Shown: positions 39,759-49,416, numbered from the stretch's first letter. The stretch is 64,000 nt of DNA from Streptomyces violascens (GCF_014649955.1 NZ_BMUA01000019.1:1-64000), one strand, 5' to 3'. A program made the numbers and translations. The notes: generated by a model not told the origin, from the letters alone.

Positions 39759-41603
39759 ATGAACGATGCCGCCCCGGCGCCCACCCCCGCGCCCGCCCCC
39801 CGCCGTGCCCGCGTCCGTGCCCCCGAGCTGATCGGCAGGGGTGGCTGGCTGAATACGGGCGGGAAGGAACTCACGCTCTCCGGCCTCCGCGGCCGCATCG
39901 TGATTCTCGATTTCTGGACCTTCTGCTGCATCAACTGCCTCCACGTCCTCGACGAGCTCCGCGAGCTGGAGGAGAAGCACCGGGACACCGTCGTGATCGT
40001 CGGGGTGCACTCGCCGAAGTTCGTGCACGAGGCCGAGCACCAGGCCGTTGTCGATGCGGTCGAGCGGTACGGGGTGGAGCACCCCGTGCTCGACGATCCC
40101 GAGCTGGCGACCTGGAAGCAGTACGCCGTGCGGGCCTGGCCCACGCTCGTGGTGATCGATCCCGAGGGGTACATCGTCGCCCAGCACGCCGGCGAGGGCC
40201 ATGCTCATGCCATTGAGCGGCTCGTCGAGGAGCTGGAGGCCGAGCACGGGGCGAAGGGGACGCTGCGGCGCGGTGACGGGCCGTACGTGCCGCCGGAGCC
40301 CGTCGCCACCGACCTGCGCTTCCCCGGCAAGGCGATCGTGCTGCCCAGCGGGAACTTCCTGGTGTCCGACACCACCCGCCACCAGCTCGTCGAGCTCGGC
40401 CCGGACGGGGAGAGCGTCGTGCGGCGGATCGGCGGAGACGGGCAGTTCAAGGAGCCCCAGGGGCTCGCGCTGCTCCCGGACGGGAGGGTCGTCGTCGCCG
40501 ACACCGTGCATCACGCGCTGCGGGCCTTCGACCCCGTCAGCGGCGAGATCGAGCTGCTTGCCGGGACCGGACGGCAGTGGTGGCAGGGGCAGCCGACCTC
40601 CGGGCCCGCGCTCGGCATCGATCTGTCCTCGCCGTGGGACGTCGCCTGGTGGCGGGGCAAGGTCTGGATCGCCATGGCCGGTGTGCACCAGCTGTGGACG
40701 TACGACCCGCAGACCGCGACCGTCGAGGTCGCGGCGGGCACTACCAACGAGGGGCTCGTCGACGGGCCCGGCGCCGAGGCCTGGTTCGCGCAGCCGTCCG
40801 GGCTCGCGGCCACCGAGGACCGGCTCTGGGTCGCCGACTCGGAGACCTCCGCGTTGCGCTACGTCGATGCCGAGGGCGCGGTTCATACCGCCGTGGGGAC
40901 CGGGCTCTTCGACTTCGGGCACCGGGACGGGGACGCCGCGCAGGCGCTGCTCCAGCACCCGCTCGGCGTCACCGCGCTGCCGGACGGCTCGGTCGCCGTC
41001 GCGGACACGTACAACCACGCGCTGCGCCGCTACGACCCGGCCAGTGGTGAAGTGACCACGCTGGCAACGGACGTGAGGGAGCCGAGCGATGCGGTCCTCG
41101 CCGGGGACGACATCGTCGTCGTCGAGTCGGCGCGGCACCGGCTGACCCGGCTGCGGCTGCCCGAGGAGGCCGTACGGGTCGAGGCGGTGGCGCACCGCAC
41201 CCAGCGTTCGGCGACCGAAGTGGCCCCGGGCAAACTCCAGTTGGACGTCGTGTTCCAGGCGCCCGCCGGGCAGAAGCTGGACACCCGGTACGGTCCCTCG
41301 ACCCGGCTGCTCGTCTCCTCGACCCCGCCCGAGCTGCTGCTCGCGGGCGAGGGCACCGGCACCGACCTCGCGCGCGAGCTCGGCCTGAACCCGGAGGTCG
41401 CCGAGGGCGTGCTGCACGTGTCGGCGATGGCGGCCTCGTGCGACGACACTGCGTCAAATAGCGGCTCCGCCGCGGGCGCGAACGAGTACCCGGCCTGTCA
41501 CATGCACCAGCAGGACTGGGGCGTCCCCGTACGCCTCGTCGAGGGCGGCGCGAGCAGGCTGCCGCTGGTGCTCGCCGGGATGGACGAGGCAGGGGCCCAG
41601 TAG
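39759..41603 (+). CDS. Thioredoxin-like / NHL-repeat protein (NHLRC2 type)
   Basis: 614 residues. The N-terminal thioredoxin-like domain has FCCINCLHVLDEL (CxxC-type CINC), preceded by a 40-residue Pro/Ala segment. From about 180 to 480 there is a six-bladed NHL beta-propeller (LPSGNFLVSDTTRHQLVEL, PQGLALLPDGRVVVADTVHHALRAF). A C-terminal beta domain with Cys pairs follows. This is the domain order of animal NHLRC2. No signal peptide is evident. The role is unknown; a redox-linked scaffold is plausible. Confidence 0.9.
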   Translation: MNDAAPAPTPAPAPRRARVRAPELIGRGGWLNTGGKELTLSGLRGRIVILDFWTFCCINCLHVLDELRELEEKHRDTVVIVGVHSPKFVHEAEHQAVVDAVERYGVEHPVLDDPELATWKQYAVRAWPTLVVIDPEGYIVAQHAGEGHAHAIERLVEELEAEHGAKGTLRRGDGPYVPPEPVATDLRFPGKAIVLPSGNFLVSDTTRHQLVELGPDGESVVRRIGGDGQFKEPQGLALLPDGRVVVADTVHHALRAFDPVSGEIELLAGTGRQWWQGQPTSGPALGIDLSSPWDVAWWRGKVWIAMAGVHQLWTYDPQTATVEVAAGTTNEGLVDGPGAEAWFAQPSGLAATEDRLWVADSETSALRYVDAEGAVHTAVGTGLFDFGHRDGDAAQALLQHPLGVTALPDGSVAVADTYNHALRRYDPASGEVTTLATDVREPSDAVLAGDDIVVVESARHRLTRLRLPEEAVRVEAVAHRTQRSATEVAPGKLQLDVVFQAPAGQKLDTRYGPSTRLLVSSTPPELLLAGEGTGTDLARELGLNPEVAEGVLHVSAMAASCDDTASNSGSAAGANEYPACHMHQQDWGVPVRLVEGGASRLPLVLAGMDEAGAQ

Positions 41604-41648
41604 CCGAAGGCGGTACCGGCCGAAGCCCGGCTGTGGCCGAGCCCGGCC

Positions 41649-42434
41649 CTACCCGAAGCCCGGCTTGAACGGGCCGGTGCGCGGGGCCGGGCCGCACAGG
41701 GGCAGTGCGGCCGGGCGGCCGTGGCTGTCCAGGACCGGCAGGGTGTTCACCGTGTCGGAGCCGGGCAGCGTCACGCGCACCGTCGAGCCCCGGGCCGGGC
41801 AGCCGCCGAGCGGGGTGTAGTGCACCCTGGCGACCCCGTTCGCCCCGGGGTGCAGGGCGAAGGGCTTCGCGAACGGCTTGGCCGGGGTCGAGACGAGAGG
41901 TGCGGCCCGGCCGCTGTCGTCCAGGACGGCCAGCGTCGGGGCGCCGTACAGGACGCAGGTGTGGCCGGAGGTGTTGCGGACCAGCAGGACCGCGTCGCTC
42001 CCGCCCCGCACGTCCGCGCCGGGCCGGGAGCCGCCACCGCCGCGGCTGTCGCCCCCGATGCGGAAGGTGAGGGACAGCGCGCTGGGCGAGCAGAAGACGC
42101 GGGCGTCCTCACCGCCGTCCTCGAACGGGCCCGTGCGGCTGTCCGTGCCGGGGACGGACGGCGGCGGGCCGCCCGGGGGCGGGACGGCCGGGGTCGCGGA
42201 ACCGGCGCCGGGCTGCGGGCTCTGCGCGGCCGTGCCGCGGCCGGTCGCGGGGAGGGACGGGCCGGGCGGCTGCTCCTGCGGGGTGCCGGACCGGGGCGCG
42301 CCGGAACCGTTCGACACCGTTGTCGTACCGGTGCCGGGAGCGGCGGCCGGCACGCGGTCCGTGCAGGCCGTCAGCGCGCCGAGCAGCACGGTGAGGCCGA
42401 CTATGACAGCCCCCCTGCCCCGGGCCCTGCGCAT
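41649..42434 (-). CDS. DUF4232 lipoprotein
   Basis: 261 residues from ATG 42434. Signal peptide with lipobox LTAC (RGRGAVIVGLTVLLGALTAC), then a 100-residue Pro/Gly/Thr-rich stalk, then a DUF4232 beta-sandwich (CVLYGAPTLAVLDDSGR, ARVHYTPLGGCPARGSTVRV). Exported, membrane-anchored, function unknown. It is downstream of an AfsR-like regulator on the same strand, and a pair of operator-like repeats lies in the 190-bp gap between them. Confidence 0.8.
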   Translation of the reverse strand: MRRARGRGAVIVGLTVLLGALTACTDRVPAAAPGTGTTTVSNGSGAPRSGTPQEQPPGPSLPATGRGTAAQSPQPGAGSATPAVPPPGGPPPSVPGTDSRTGPFEDGGEDARVFCSPSALSLTFRIGGDSRGGGGSRPGADVRGGSDAVLLVRNTSGHTCVLYGAPTLAVLDDSGRAAPLVSTPAKPFAKPFALHPGANGVARVHYTPLGGCPARGSTVRVTLPGSDTVNTLPVLDSHGRPAALPLCGPAPRTGPFKPGFG

Positions 42435-42559
42435 CGCGTCCCCCACTCCGAATCCAGCAACCAGGCAAGCCATTCAGAACATGTGCCGCGCCAGCCTCGC
42501 GGGCGTCTCCATCGTTTGGCCAACGCGCCCGTGAAGGCAAGACGTTCGGCACGAGGCGG

Positions 42560-42618
42560 CGCGTCGTTGTGAGGCGTGCGCATCGAAACGATATGAGGTG
42601 GCGCGTCATTATGACGCG
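42560..42618. promoter_or_regulatory. Two operator-like direct repeats, one a perfect palindrome
   Basis: CGCGTCATTATGACGCG (42602-42618) is a perfect 8+1+8 inverted repeat. A related copy CGCGTCGTTGTGAGGCG (42560-42576) starts exactly 42 bp away, four helical turns. The downstream flanks also repeat. They lie in the promoter region of the DUF4232 lipoprotein gene. Confidence 0.6.
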
Positions 42619-42624
42619 AGCCGG

Positions 42625-45342
42625 TCAAGGCTGTGCGCGCGGCAGGGCCTCCGGGCCGGCCGGGGCGGCCAGGTTCGCCAGGCAAGCGCGGGCCGCCGCC
42701 GCGCCCTCCTCGTAGCCGTGGTCGTCGGCCTCGCGGGCCGCGATCGTGAGCTCGCGGCTTGCTTCTTCCGTACGGCCGAGGCCGGCCAGGGCCTCGCCGT
42801 AGCTGGTGCGCAGGAGCACCCGGCGCGGGATCGCCTCCGGAGAGGGCCCGAGTTCGAGGCCGCGCTGGGCGTGCTCCGCGGCGAGGCCGTAGGCGCGGGC
42901 GGTGAGGAAGTGCCGGGCCAGGTGCTGGTGGGCGAGCATCTCGGTGGACCGGTCGCGGGCCCGGCCCGCCAGGGTCAGAGCGTGCCCGAGCAGGTCGCCG
43001 GCGCGATCGACCTCGCCGTACTGGGTGAGGATGAGGGCCAGGTTCATGCGGGCGATGGCCTCGCTGGTGACGTCGCCCGCCTGGCGGGCCAGGTCGGGGG
43101 CCTTCTCCAGCTGGGCGAGGGCCTCGTCGTAACGGCCCTCTTCGTGCAGGACCCAGCCGAGCAGGGCGCGGGTGCGGGACTGCGCGTCGAGCTCCTGCTC
43201 CCACTCGGCTGATTCCAGGGCCTGTTCGAGGAGCGGGACCCAGCCGTCGCGGACCCGCCACAGGATGAGCGGCCACTGGAGGAGGACGAGCCGCCAGGCG
43301 CGGTCGTGCATCCCGGCGGCGACGGCGGCTGCGACTGCTCCGCGCAGGGTGGCCCGTTCGGCCTCGTACCAGGCGAGTGCGGCCTGGCGGTCCTCGAATT
43401 CGCGCACCGCGGCGGGGCGCCGGGCCCCGGGCGGCGGGGTGAAGCAGGGCTGGCTGCCGGGCTCGGCGGTGGCGGTGGCCACGAGGCCGGTGTGCAGATA
43501 GTGGTCCAGGAGGCGGGCGAGGCCGTCGGGGTCGGCCTCGGGGGCGAGCGCGCGGGCGTAGAGGCGTACAAGGTCGTGGAGGGTGTACGAGTCCGGCCGG
43601 GTGCGCGGGTCGGGGCCGTGCGGGCCCGATTCGACCACGAGGTGGGCGGCGGCGAGCCGGTCCAGGGCGGCGGCGGCCTGGTCGGGGGTGCATCCCGCGA
43701 GGGCTGCGGCGGTGTAGCGGTCGAGTTCGGAGCCGGTGTGCAGGCCGAGCGCGCGGAACATCCGGCGGGCCTGCTCGGGGAGTTGCTGCACGGTCAGGCG
43801 CAGGGCGGCGGCGACCCCGGTGTCCTCGACGCGAAGGAGGCCGAGGCGGCGCTGTTCGTCGGCGAGTTCGCGGGCCAGGGCGGCCAGCGTCCACTGGGGG
43901 CGGGCGGCGAGGCGGGCGGCGGTGACGCGCAGGGCGAGCGGGAGGCCGTCGCAGAGCGCGGCCAGGTGGGCGGCCGCTTCGGGTTCGGCGGCGACCCGGT
44001 CCTCGCCGAGCACGGCGGCGAGCAGAGCGGTGCAGTCGGGGGCGGGCAGTTCGTCGAGGCGGACGGGGCGCGCCGCGTCGGAGGCGACGAGGCCCCCCAG
44101 CCGGTCACGGCTGGTGACCAGGGTGACGCAGTGGTCGCCGCCCGGCAGCAGCGGGCGGACCTGCTCGGAGTCGCGGGCGTTGTCGAGTACGACCAGCATC
44201 CGGCGGTCGGCGGTCAGCGAGCGGTACAGCGCCCCCATGCCGGACTCGGTCTCGGGTATGCGGTGCACGGGCACGCCGAGCGCGAGCAGGAACTCCCGCA
44301 GGACGACGGTGACTTGGCGGGCAGGGGTGTCGCTGTAGCCGCACAGGTCGGCGAAGAGGCGGCCGTCGGGGAAGTCGCCCTGGCGCTCGTGCGCCCAGTG
44401 CACGGCGAGCGCGGTCTTGCCGACGCCGGCGCCGCCGGTGACCAGGGCGATGGCGCCGTACTCCCCGGCGGCGGCCAGGCCGAGTGCGGTGAACTCGGCG
44501 TGCCGGCCGGTGAAGCCGCGGGGTCGGCGCGGCAGCAACTCCGGTACGGCGACGGCCGGTTCGGGCTCGTCGTCGGCCGGTGTGGACGGGGTGACGGGGG
44601 TGCCGGTGCGCAGGATCTCGGCGTACGCCTCGCAGAGGGCGGGGCCCGGGTCCACGCCGAGCTCGTCGGCGAGCAGGCGGCGGGTGCGGTGGAACCATTC
44701 GAGGGCGTCCGACTGGCGGCCCGAGCGGCTCAGGGCCAGCATCAGCGCGGCCGAGATGGGCTCGCGCAGGGGGTGGGCGACGGCTTCGGTGCGCAGCACG
44801 GCGGCGGCCCGGCCGTGCTCGCCGAGCTCCCCGTACGCCTCGGCGAGTGCCTCCACCGAGGCGAGCCGGAGCTCTTCGAGGGTGTGGGACGCGGCTTGCA
44901 GGGGCGGGCTGGTGACGGTGCCGGTGAGGGCGGGGCCCTGCCACAGGGCGAGCGCCTCGCGCAGCATGAGCACCGCGTCGCCGGGGCGGCGCTGGTCGCG
45001 GGCGAGGGTGACGAGTTCCTCGAAGCGGTGCGCGTCGATGAGGGTCTCGGGGAGCCTGAGGACGTACGCCGGTCCCTGCGTGGCCAGTTCGATGCCGTAC
45101 GCCTCGGCGCCGTGCTCGGCGAGCAGGGCGCGCAGCCGTGAGACGTGGCCCTGCAGGACGGTGCGGTAGTGCAGGGGCGGCTCTTCGTCCCACAGGGCCT
45201 CGGTGAGGCGGTCCACGGGTACGGCGATGTTGGGCTGGAGCAGGAGCATGGCCAGCAGGCTGCGGCGCTTGGCGGGGCCGAGCGCGAGGAACGCGCCGTC
45301 CTCGCTCGCCACGGCCACCGTTCCCAGGACGCGGAACTCCAC
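42625..45342 (-). CDS. AfsR/SARP family regulator (SARP-NB-ARC-TPR)
   Basis: 905 residues. N-terminal OmpR-type winged HTH (MEFRVLGTVAVASEDGAFLALGPAKRRSLLAMLLLQP), bacterial transcriptional activation domain (about 95-250), an NB-ARC ATPase with Walker A GGAGVGKTAL and LVVLDNARDSEQVRPLLPG, then a C-terminal TPR region. This is the AfsR layout that activates antibiotic or developmental genes after phosphorylation or ligand input. It belongs to no visible biosynthetic cluster, so the targets are unknown. It may be co-transcribed with nothing on its 5' side. Confidence 0.92.
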   Translation of the reverse strand: MEFRVLGTVAVASEDGAFLALGPAKRRSLLAMLLLQPNIAVPVDRLTEALWDEEPPLHYRTVLQGHVSRLRALLAEHGAEAYGIELATQGPAYVLRLPETLIDAHRFEELVTLARDQRRPGDAVLMLREALALWQGPALTGTVTSPPLQAASHTLEELRLASVEALAEAYGELGEHGRAAAVLRTEAVAHPLREPISAALMLALSRSGRQSDALEWFHRTRRLLADELGVDPGPALCEAYAEILRTGTPVTPSTPADDEPEPAVAVPELLPRRPRGFTGRHAEFTALGLAAAGEYGAIALVTGGAGVGKTALAVHWAHERQGDFPDGRLFADLCGYSDTPARQVTVVLREFLLALGVPVHRIPETESGMGALYRSLTADRRMLVVLDNARDSEQVRPLLPGGDHCVTLVTSRDRLGGLVASDAARPVRLDELPAPDCTALLAAVLGEDRVAAEPEAAAHLAALCDGLPLALRVTAARLAARPQWTLAALARELADEQRRLGLLRVEDTGVAAALRLTVQQLPEQARRMFRALGLHTGSELDRYTAAALAGCTPDQAAAALDRLAAAHLVVESGPHGPDPRTRPDSYTLHDLVRLYARALAPEADPDGLARLLDHYLHTGLVATATAEPGSQPCFTPPPGARRPAAVREFEDRQAALAWYEAERATLRGAVAAAVAAGMHDRAWRLVLLQWPLILWRVRDGWVPLLEQALESAEWEQELDAQSRTRALLGWVLHEEGRYDEALAQLEKAPDLARQAGDVTSEAIARMNLALILTQYGEVDRAGDLLGHALTLAGRARDRSTEMLAHQHLARHFLTARAYGLAAEHAQRGLELGPSPEAIPRRVLLRTSYGEALAGLGRTEEASRELTIAAREADDHGYEEGAAAARACLANLAAPAGPEALPRAQP

Positions 45343-45499
45343 GGTGGCGCTACCCCCTTGCTCCCCGTTCCCGGCTTCCCCCGGACCTGGTCAGGGCCCG
45401 GACAGTCGAGGATACGCGGGGCCGAAGGGGGTGGCCCCACCTCCCGGGGCGCAGGTGGCGCGGCTCACGTGAGGCGGTCGACGCAGCTGCCCGTAGGGG

Positions 45500-45718
45500 T
45501 CAGGTCAGGTGGTCGCGGTGCTCCTCCTCGACGATGGTGGCGCCGGGTACGACGCGCCGCCGGCGCAGCACGCTGGTGAAGACGGCCACGCCGATGATGC
45601 CGACGGCCATCAGGATCAGGCCCACGACATCCAGGTTCACACCCTTGGCGTGCCAGTCCGTCGCGAACGTGAGGATCGCCCCCACCGCGATGAGGATGAT
45701 GCAGCCGCCCAAACCCAT
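45500..45718 (-). CDS. Small two-helix membrane protein (DUF6458 type)
   Basis: 72 residues: two hydrophobic helices (GGCIILIAVGAILTFATDW and VVGLILMAVGIIGVAVFTSVL) and a basic then acidic tail. The family is widespread in actinobacteria and has no assigned function. Confidence 0.78.
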   Translation of the reverse strand: MGLGGCIILIAVGAILTFATDWHAKGVNLDVVGLILMAVGIIGVAVFTSVLRRRRVVPGATIVEEEHRDHLT

Positions 45719-45799
45719 GAATCTCGCCTCCGTAGAAGGGGATTGGCCGTCCGGGTACCCGGGTCCGGGACGGTCAATCCCCGTCTGCGGTGCGGTGGT

Positions 45800-47095
45800 T
45801 CAGCCCGCCAGGAACGCGGTGAGGGCGTTCGCGAGCAGGTGCGGGTCGTCGGCGCCGCACAGTTCGCGGGCGCTGTGCATCGACAGGATGGCCACGCCGA
45901 TGTCGACGGTCTGGATGCCGTGCCGGGCCGCGGTGATCGGGCCGATCGTGGTGCCGCAGGGCATCGCGTTGTTGGAGACGAAGGTCTGCCACGGGACCCC
46001 GGCGCGCTCGCAGGCGGCCGCGAACACGGCGCGTCCGGCGCCGTCGGTGGCGTACCGGGCGTTCACGTTGACCTTGAGGATGGGGCCGCCGTTGGCGCGC
46101 GGGTGGTGCGTGGGGTCGTGCCGCTCGGCGTAGTTGGGGTGCACGGCGTGGCCGGTGTCGGAGGACAGACAGATCGTTCCTGCGAAGGCGCGGGCGCGGT
46201 CCTCGTAGGTGCCGCCGCGGGCGAACACCGAGCGCTCCATGACGTTGCCGAGCAGCGGGCCGTCCGCGCCGGTGTCGGCCTGCGAGCCGTCCTCCTCGTG
46301 GTCGAAGGCGGCGAACACGGGGATGAAGGGGAGGTCTTCGGAGCCGGACACCGCGGCGAGAGCGGCCGCCCCGGCGTGCACGGAGAGCAGGTTGTCCATG
46401 CGGGGCCCGGCGACCAGCTCCCGGTCGCGGCCGAGGTAGGCGGGCGCCTCGACGGAGTGCAGCATCAGGTCCCAGCCGGCCACCTCGCCCTCGTCGAGCT
46501 CGGCCTCCTGTTCCAGGAAGCGGATCAGGTCGCCTTCCTGTACGTCGTCGCCGAGGCCCCAGATCGGCTGGAGGTGGCGCTGGCGGTCGAGCTTGAGCCC
46601 GTCGGTGTTGACCGAGCGGTCCAGGTGCACGGCCAGCTGCGGAACGCGAAGCAGCGGGCGGTCCACGTTGACCAGGCGGTGGCTGCCGTCCCTGAGGGTG
46701 AGGCGGCCCGCGATGCCGAGGTCGCGGTCGAGCCAGGTGTTGAGCAGCGTCCCGCCGTAGATCTCGACGGCGACCTGCCGCCAGCCGTACGCCCCCGAGT
46801 CCGGCTGCGGCTTCACGCGCAGGTTCGGGGAGTCGGTGTGGGCGCCGACGATCCGGTACGGGGTGTGGGGCTGGGCGTCCTCGGGGACGTACCAGGCCAC
46901 GATGGCGCCGCCGCGCAGCACGTACTTTCCGCCATGCGTGCCGTCCCAGGCGTCCGTCTCCTGGACCTGCCGGAACCCGGCCTTCTCCAGGCGTGCGGCC
47001 GCGTTGGCCACGGCGTGGTACTGCGACGGGCTCGCCGCGAGGAAGGTCATCAGGTCGTCGGTGTGGCCGCGGTCGAAGCGGGGCGGTGTGCTCAT
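45800..47095 (-). CDS. M18 family aminopeptidase (ApeB type)
   Basis: 431 residues. M18 metallopeptidase with dinuclear zinc ligands in HTDSPNLRVKP (His, Asp), FAAFDHEEDGS (Asp, Glu-Glu) and the C-terminal MHSARELCGADDPHLL (His). It removes N-terminal acidic or neutral residues from peptides in the cytoplasm and usually forms dodecamers. Length is typical. It is followed by the DUF6458 gene. Confidence 0.93.
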   Translation of the reverse strand: MSTPPRFDRGHTDDLMTFLAASPSQYHAVANAAARLEKAGFRQVQETDAWDGTHGGKYVLRGGAIVAWYVPEDAQPHTPYRIVGAHTDSPNLRVKPQPDSGAYGWRQVAVEIYGGTLLNTWLDRDLGIAGRLTLRDGSHRLVNVDRPLLRVPQLAVHLDRSVNTDGLKLDRQRHLQPIWGLGDDVQEGDLIRFLEQEAELDEGEVAGWDLMLHSVEAPAYLGRDRELVAGPRMDNLLSVHAGAAALAAVSGSEDLPFIPVFAAFDHEEDGSQADTGADGPLLGNVMERSVFARGGTYEDRARAFAGTICLSSDTGHAVHPNYAERHDPTHHPRANGGPILKVNVNARYATDGAGRAVFAAACERAGVPWQTFVSNNAMPCGTTIGPITAARHGIQTVDIGVAILSMHSARELCGADDPHLLANALTAFLAG

Positions 47096-47204
47096 GCGGC
47101 CACCCTAGCGGCGCCGCACCCCCGCTCCCCGGGGCTCCGCCCCGGACCCCGGGATGCCCCTCCCCGCCCCTTCCCGAAACCCGCCGGGGGTGAGTGGGTC
47201 GGCT

Positions 47205-47337
47205 GCGGACCGTGCGTGGTTGCTCGCGCAGTTCCCCGCGCCCCTGGCGGCATGCGGTACGGGCATCTTCAGCCTGTCCGGCGTTTGAGGACGAGCGCCC
47301 TCAAGGCGCGAACGGGGTCTGGGGCGGAGCCCCAGGA
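47205..47337. repeat. Streptomyces dispersed intergenic repeat
   Basis: A composite of two motifs I recognise as common in Streptomyces intergenic DNA: a CGCGCAGTTCCCCGCGCCCCT block (about 47226-47246) and a CAGCCTGTCCGGCGTTTGAGGACGAG block (from 47271) ending in TGGGGCGGAGCCCCA. Small inverted repeats (GCGCC/GGCGC and TGGGGC/GCCCCA) lie inside. Not an IS element: no transposase remains. Confidence 0.6.
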
Positions 47338-47532
47338 AACCCGGCTTCCCCCCTTCCCAACCCCCGGAGGGTTTCGGGAAGGGGTGGGGTGGGGGAAGCC
47401 GGTCCGGCAGCCGGCCTGCCAGAGGGGTCCGGGGGCGCACCCTTGCCTCCCCGTACGGAGAACGCTGCTCCCCCGCACACGCGGAACGAGGGCTTCCGCG
47501 CACGCGGAACAAGGGCTTCAGGGCACGCGAAA

Positions 47533-47562
47533 GGGGCCCGGGGTCCGACCACCCCGAGCCCC
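47533..47562 (-). terminator. Hairpin after the long acyl-CoA dehydrogenase gene
   Basis: GGGGCCCGGGGT (47533-47544) pairs with ACCCCGAGCCCC (47551-47562) with one mismatch over a 6-nt loop, 25 nt past the stop. Confidence 0.6.
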
Positions 47563-47586
47563 CGGTTCCGCGGGGGACCTGAAGGG

Positions 47587-49416
47587 CTAGAACGCCGCCT
47601 CGTCCAGGTCCATCAGGGAGCCGTCCACCGCTTCGGCCAGCGCACGCGCCGTGCCGACGCCCGGCAGGACGTTCGCGGCGAAGAACTTCGCGGCCGCGAT
47701 CTTGCCCGTGTAGAACGGCACGTCCTTCGCCGACGCCGACGACAGCTTCTCGGCGGCGACCGCGGCACCCTTCAGAAGCAGGTAGCCGACCACGACGTCG
47801 CCCGAAGCCATCAGCAGGCGGGTCGTGTTGAGGCCCACCTTGTAGATGTTCTTGACGTCCTCACCGGTCGCCGTCAGGTCGGTGATCATCGTCCCGACGA
47901 TCGCCTCCAGGTCGACGGCCGCCGTGGCGAGCGAGTCGAGCGCACCGCCCAGCGCCTCGTTGCCGTTCTGCTCGGCGAGGAACTTCTTGATCTCCTCGGA
48001 GAGGGCGTTCAGGGACGCGCCCTGGTCCCGGACGATCTTCCGGAAGAAGAAGTCCTGGCCCTGGATCGCGGTCGTGCCCTCGTACAGCGTGTCGATCTTG
48101 GCGTCACGGATGTACTGCTCGATCGGGTACTCCTGGAGGTACCCGGAGCCGCCGAAGGTCTGCAGCGACTCGGCCGACAGCTTCTCGTACGACTTCTCCG
48201 AGCCGTAGCCCTTCACGATGGGCAGCAGGAGGTCGTTCAGGCCGATGAGCGCCTTGGCGTCCTCGCCCGCCGCCTCCTTGACCTGGATCGCGTCCTGGAT
48301 GGAGGCGGTGTAGAGGACGAGCGAGCGCATGCCCTCGGCGTACGCCTTCTGCGTCATCAACGAGCGCCGCACGTCCGGGTGGTGAGTGATCGTCACCTTC
48401 GGCGCGGTCTTGTCCATGAACTGCGAGAGGTCGCTGCCCTGGACGCGCTCCTTGGCGTACTCAAGGGCGTTCAGGTAACCCGTCGACAGCGTCGCGATCG
48501 CCTTCGTGCCGACCATCATGCGGGCGAACTCGATGATCATGAACATCTGGCGGATGCCGTCGTGCTTGTCGCCGATCAGCCAGCCCTTGGCGGGGTGCTG
48601 GTCGCCGAACGTCATCTCGCACGTGTTGGAGGCCTTCAGGCCCATCTTGTGCTCGACGTTCGTCGCGTACACGCCGTTGCGCTCGCCCAGCTCGCCGGTC
48701 TCCCAGTCGAAGTGGAACTTCGGGACGAGGAAGAGGGACAGGCCCTTGGTGCCGGGGCCGTGGCCCTCGGGGCGGGCGAGGACGTAGTGGAGGATGTTCT
48801 CCTCCATGTCGTGCTCACCGGAGGTGATGAAGCGCTTCACGCCCTCGATGTGCCAGGAGCCGTCGTCCTGCTGGACGGCCTTGGTGCGGCCGGCGCCGAC
48901 GTCGGAACCCGCGTCCGGCTCGGTCAGGACCATCGTGGAGCCCCAGCGCTTGTCGACCGCTATCTCGGCGACCTTCTTCTGCGCCTCGTTGCCCTCGGCG
49001 AAGAGGATGCCGGCGAACGCCGGGCCCGAGGAGTACATCCAGATCGCCGGGTTCGAGCCCAGGAGCAGCTCGGCGTACGCCCAGATCAGGGAGCGCGGCG
49101 AAACGGTGCCGCCGATCTCCTCGGGCAGGCCGAGCCGCCAGTACTCGGAGTCCATGAACGCCTTGTACGAGCTCTTGAAGGACTCCGGGACCGGAGCGGT
49201 GTTCGTCGCGGGGTCGAAGACCGGCGGGTTGCGGTCGGCGTCCGCGAAGGAGTCGGCCAGCTCGTTCTCGGCGAGACGGGCGATCTCCTCCAGGATCGAC
49301 TTGGCGGTGTCGACGTCCATCTCCCCGAACGGGCCGGTGCCGTACAGCTTGTCGCGTCCGAGTACCTCGAAGAGGTTGAACTCGATGTCGCGGAGATTCG
49401 ACTTGTAGTGCCCCAT
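47587..49416 (-). CDS. Long-chain acyl-CoA dehydrogenase, 609 residues (FadE type)
   Basis: 609 residues from ATG 49416, the longer acyl-CoA dehydrogenase form with an extra C-terminal domain. Recognised motifs: WGSTMVLTEPDAGSDVGAG, KRFITSGEHDM, QTFGGSGYLQEYPIEQYIRDAKIDTLYEGTTAIQGQDFFFRK, whose Glu (YEGTTA) is the catalytic base. It should start beta-oxidation of fatty acyl-CoA with ETF as acceptor. Two related palindrome-like sites 33 bp apart lie 35-81 bp upstream, so fatty-acid-responsive repression is likely. Confidence 0.94.
   Translation of the reverse strand: MGHYKSNLRDIEFNLFEVLGRDKLYGTGPFGEMDVDTAKSILEEIARLAENELADSFADADRNPPVFDPATNTAPVPESFKSSYKAFMDSEYWRLGLPEEIGGTVSPRSLIWAYAELLLGSNPAIWMYSSGPAFAGILFAEGNEAQKKVAEIAVDKRWGSTMVLTEPDAGSDVGAGRTKAVQQDDGSWHIEGVKRFITSGEHDMEENILHYVLARPEGHGPGTKGLSLFLVPKFHFDWETGELGERNGVYATNVEHKMGLKASNTCEMTFGDQHPAKGWLIGDKHDGIRQMFMIIEFARMMVGTKAIATLSTGYLNALEYAKERVQGSDLSQFMDKTAPKVTITHHPDVRRSLMTQKAYAEGMRSLVLYTASIQDAIQVKEAAGEDAKALIGLNDLLLPIVKGYGSEKSYEKLSAESLQTFGGSGYLQEYPIEQYIRDAKIDTLYEGTTAIQGQDFFFRKIVRDQGASLNALSEEIKKFLAEQNGNEALGGALDSLATAAVDLEAIVGTMITDLTATGEDVKNIYKVGLNTTRLLMASGDVVVGYLLLKGAAVAAEKLSSASAKDVPFYTGKIAAAKFFAANVLPGVGTARALAEAVDGSLMDLDEAAF

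Larger units (their letters stand above)
47096..47586. other. Intergenic region with Streptomyces repeat element and terminators
   Basis: 491 bp without a gene. It contains a repeat element (47205-47337), a large hairpin in the CCCTTCCC/GGGAAGGG area (47343-47400) and a terminator of the acyl-CoA dehydrogenase gene (47533-47562). Short open frames here lack codon bias and match the repeat. Confidence 0.65.

Noticed and set aside
43306..45141. 611-residue plus-strand open frame
   Set aside because: Antisense shadow of the AfsR-like gene; Gly/Val/Ala-rich without any recognisable domain.
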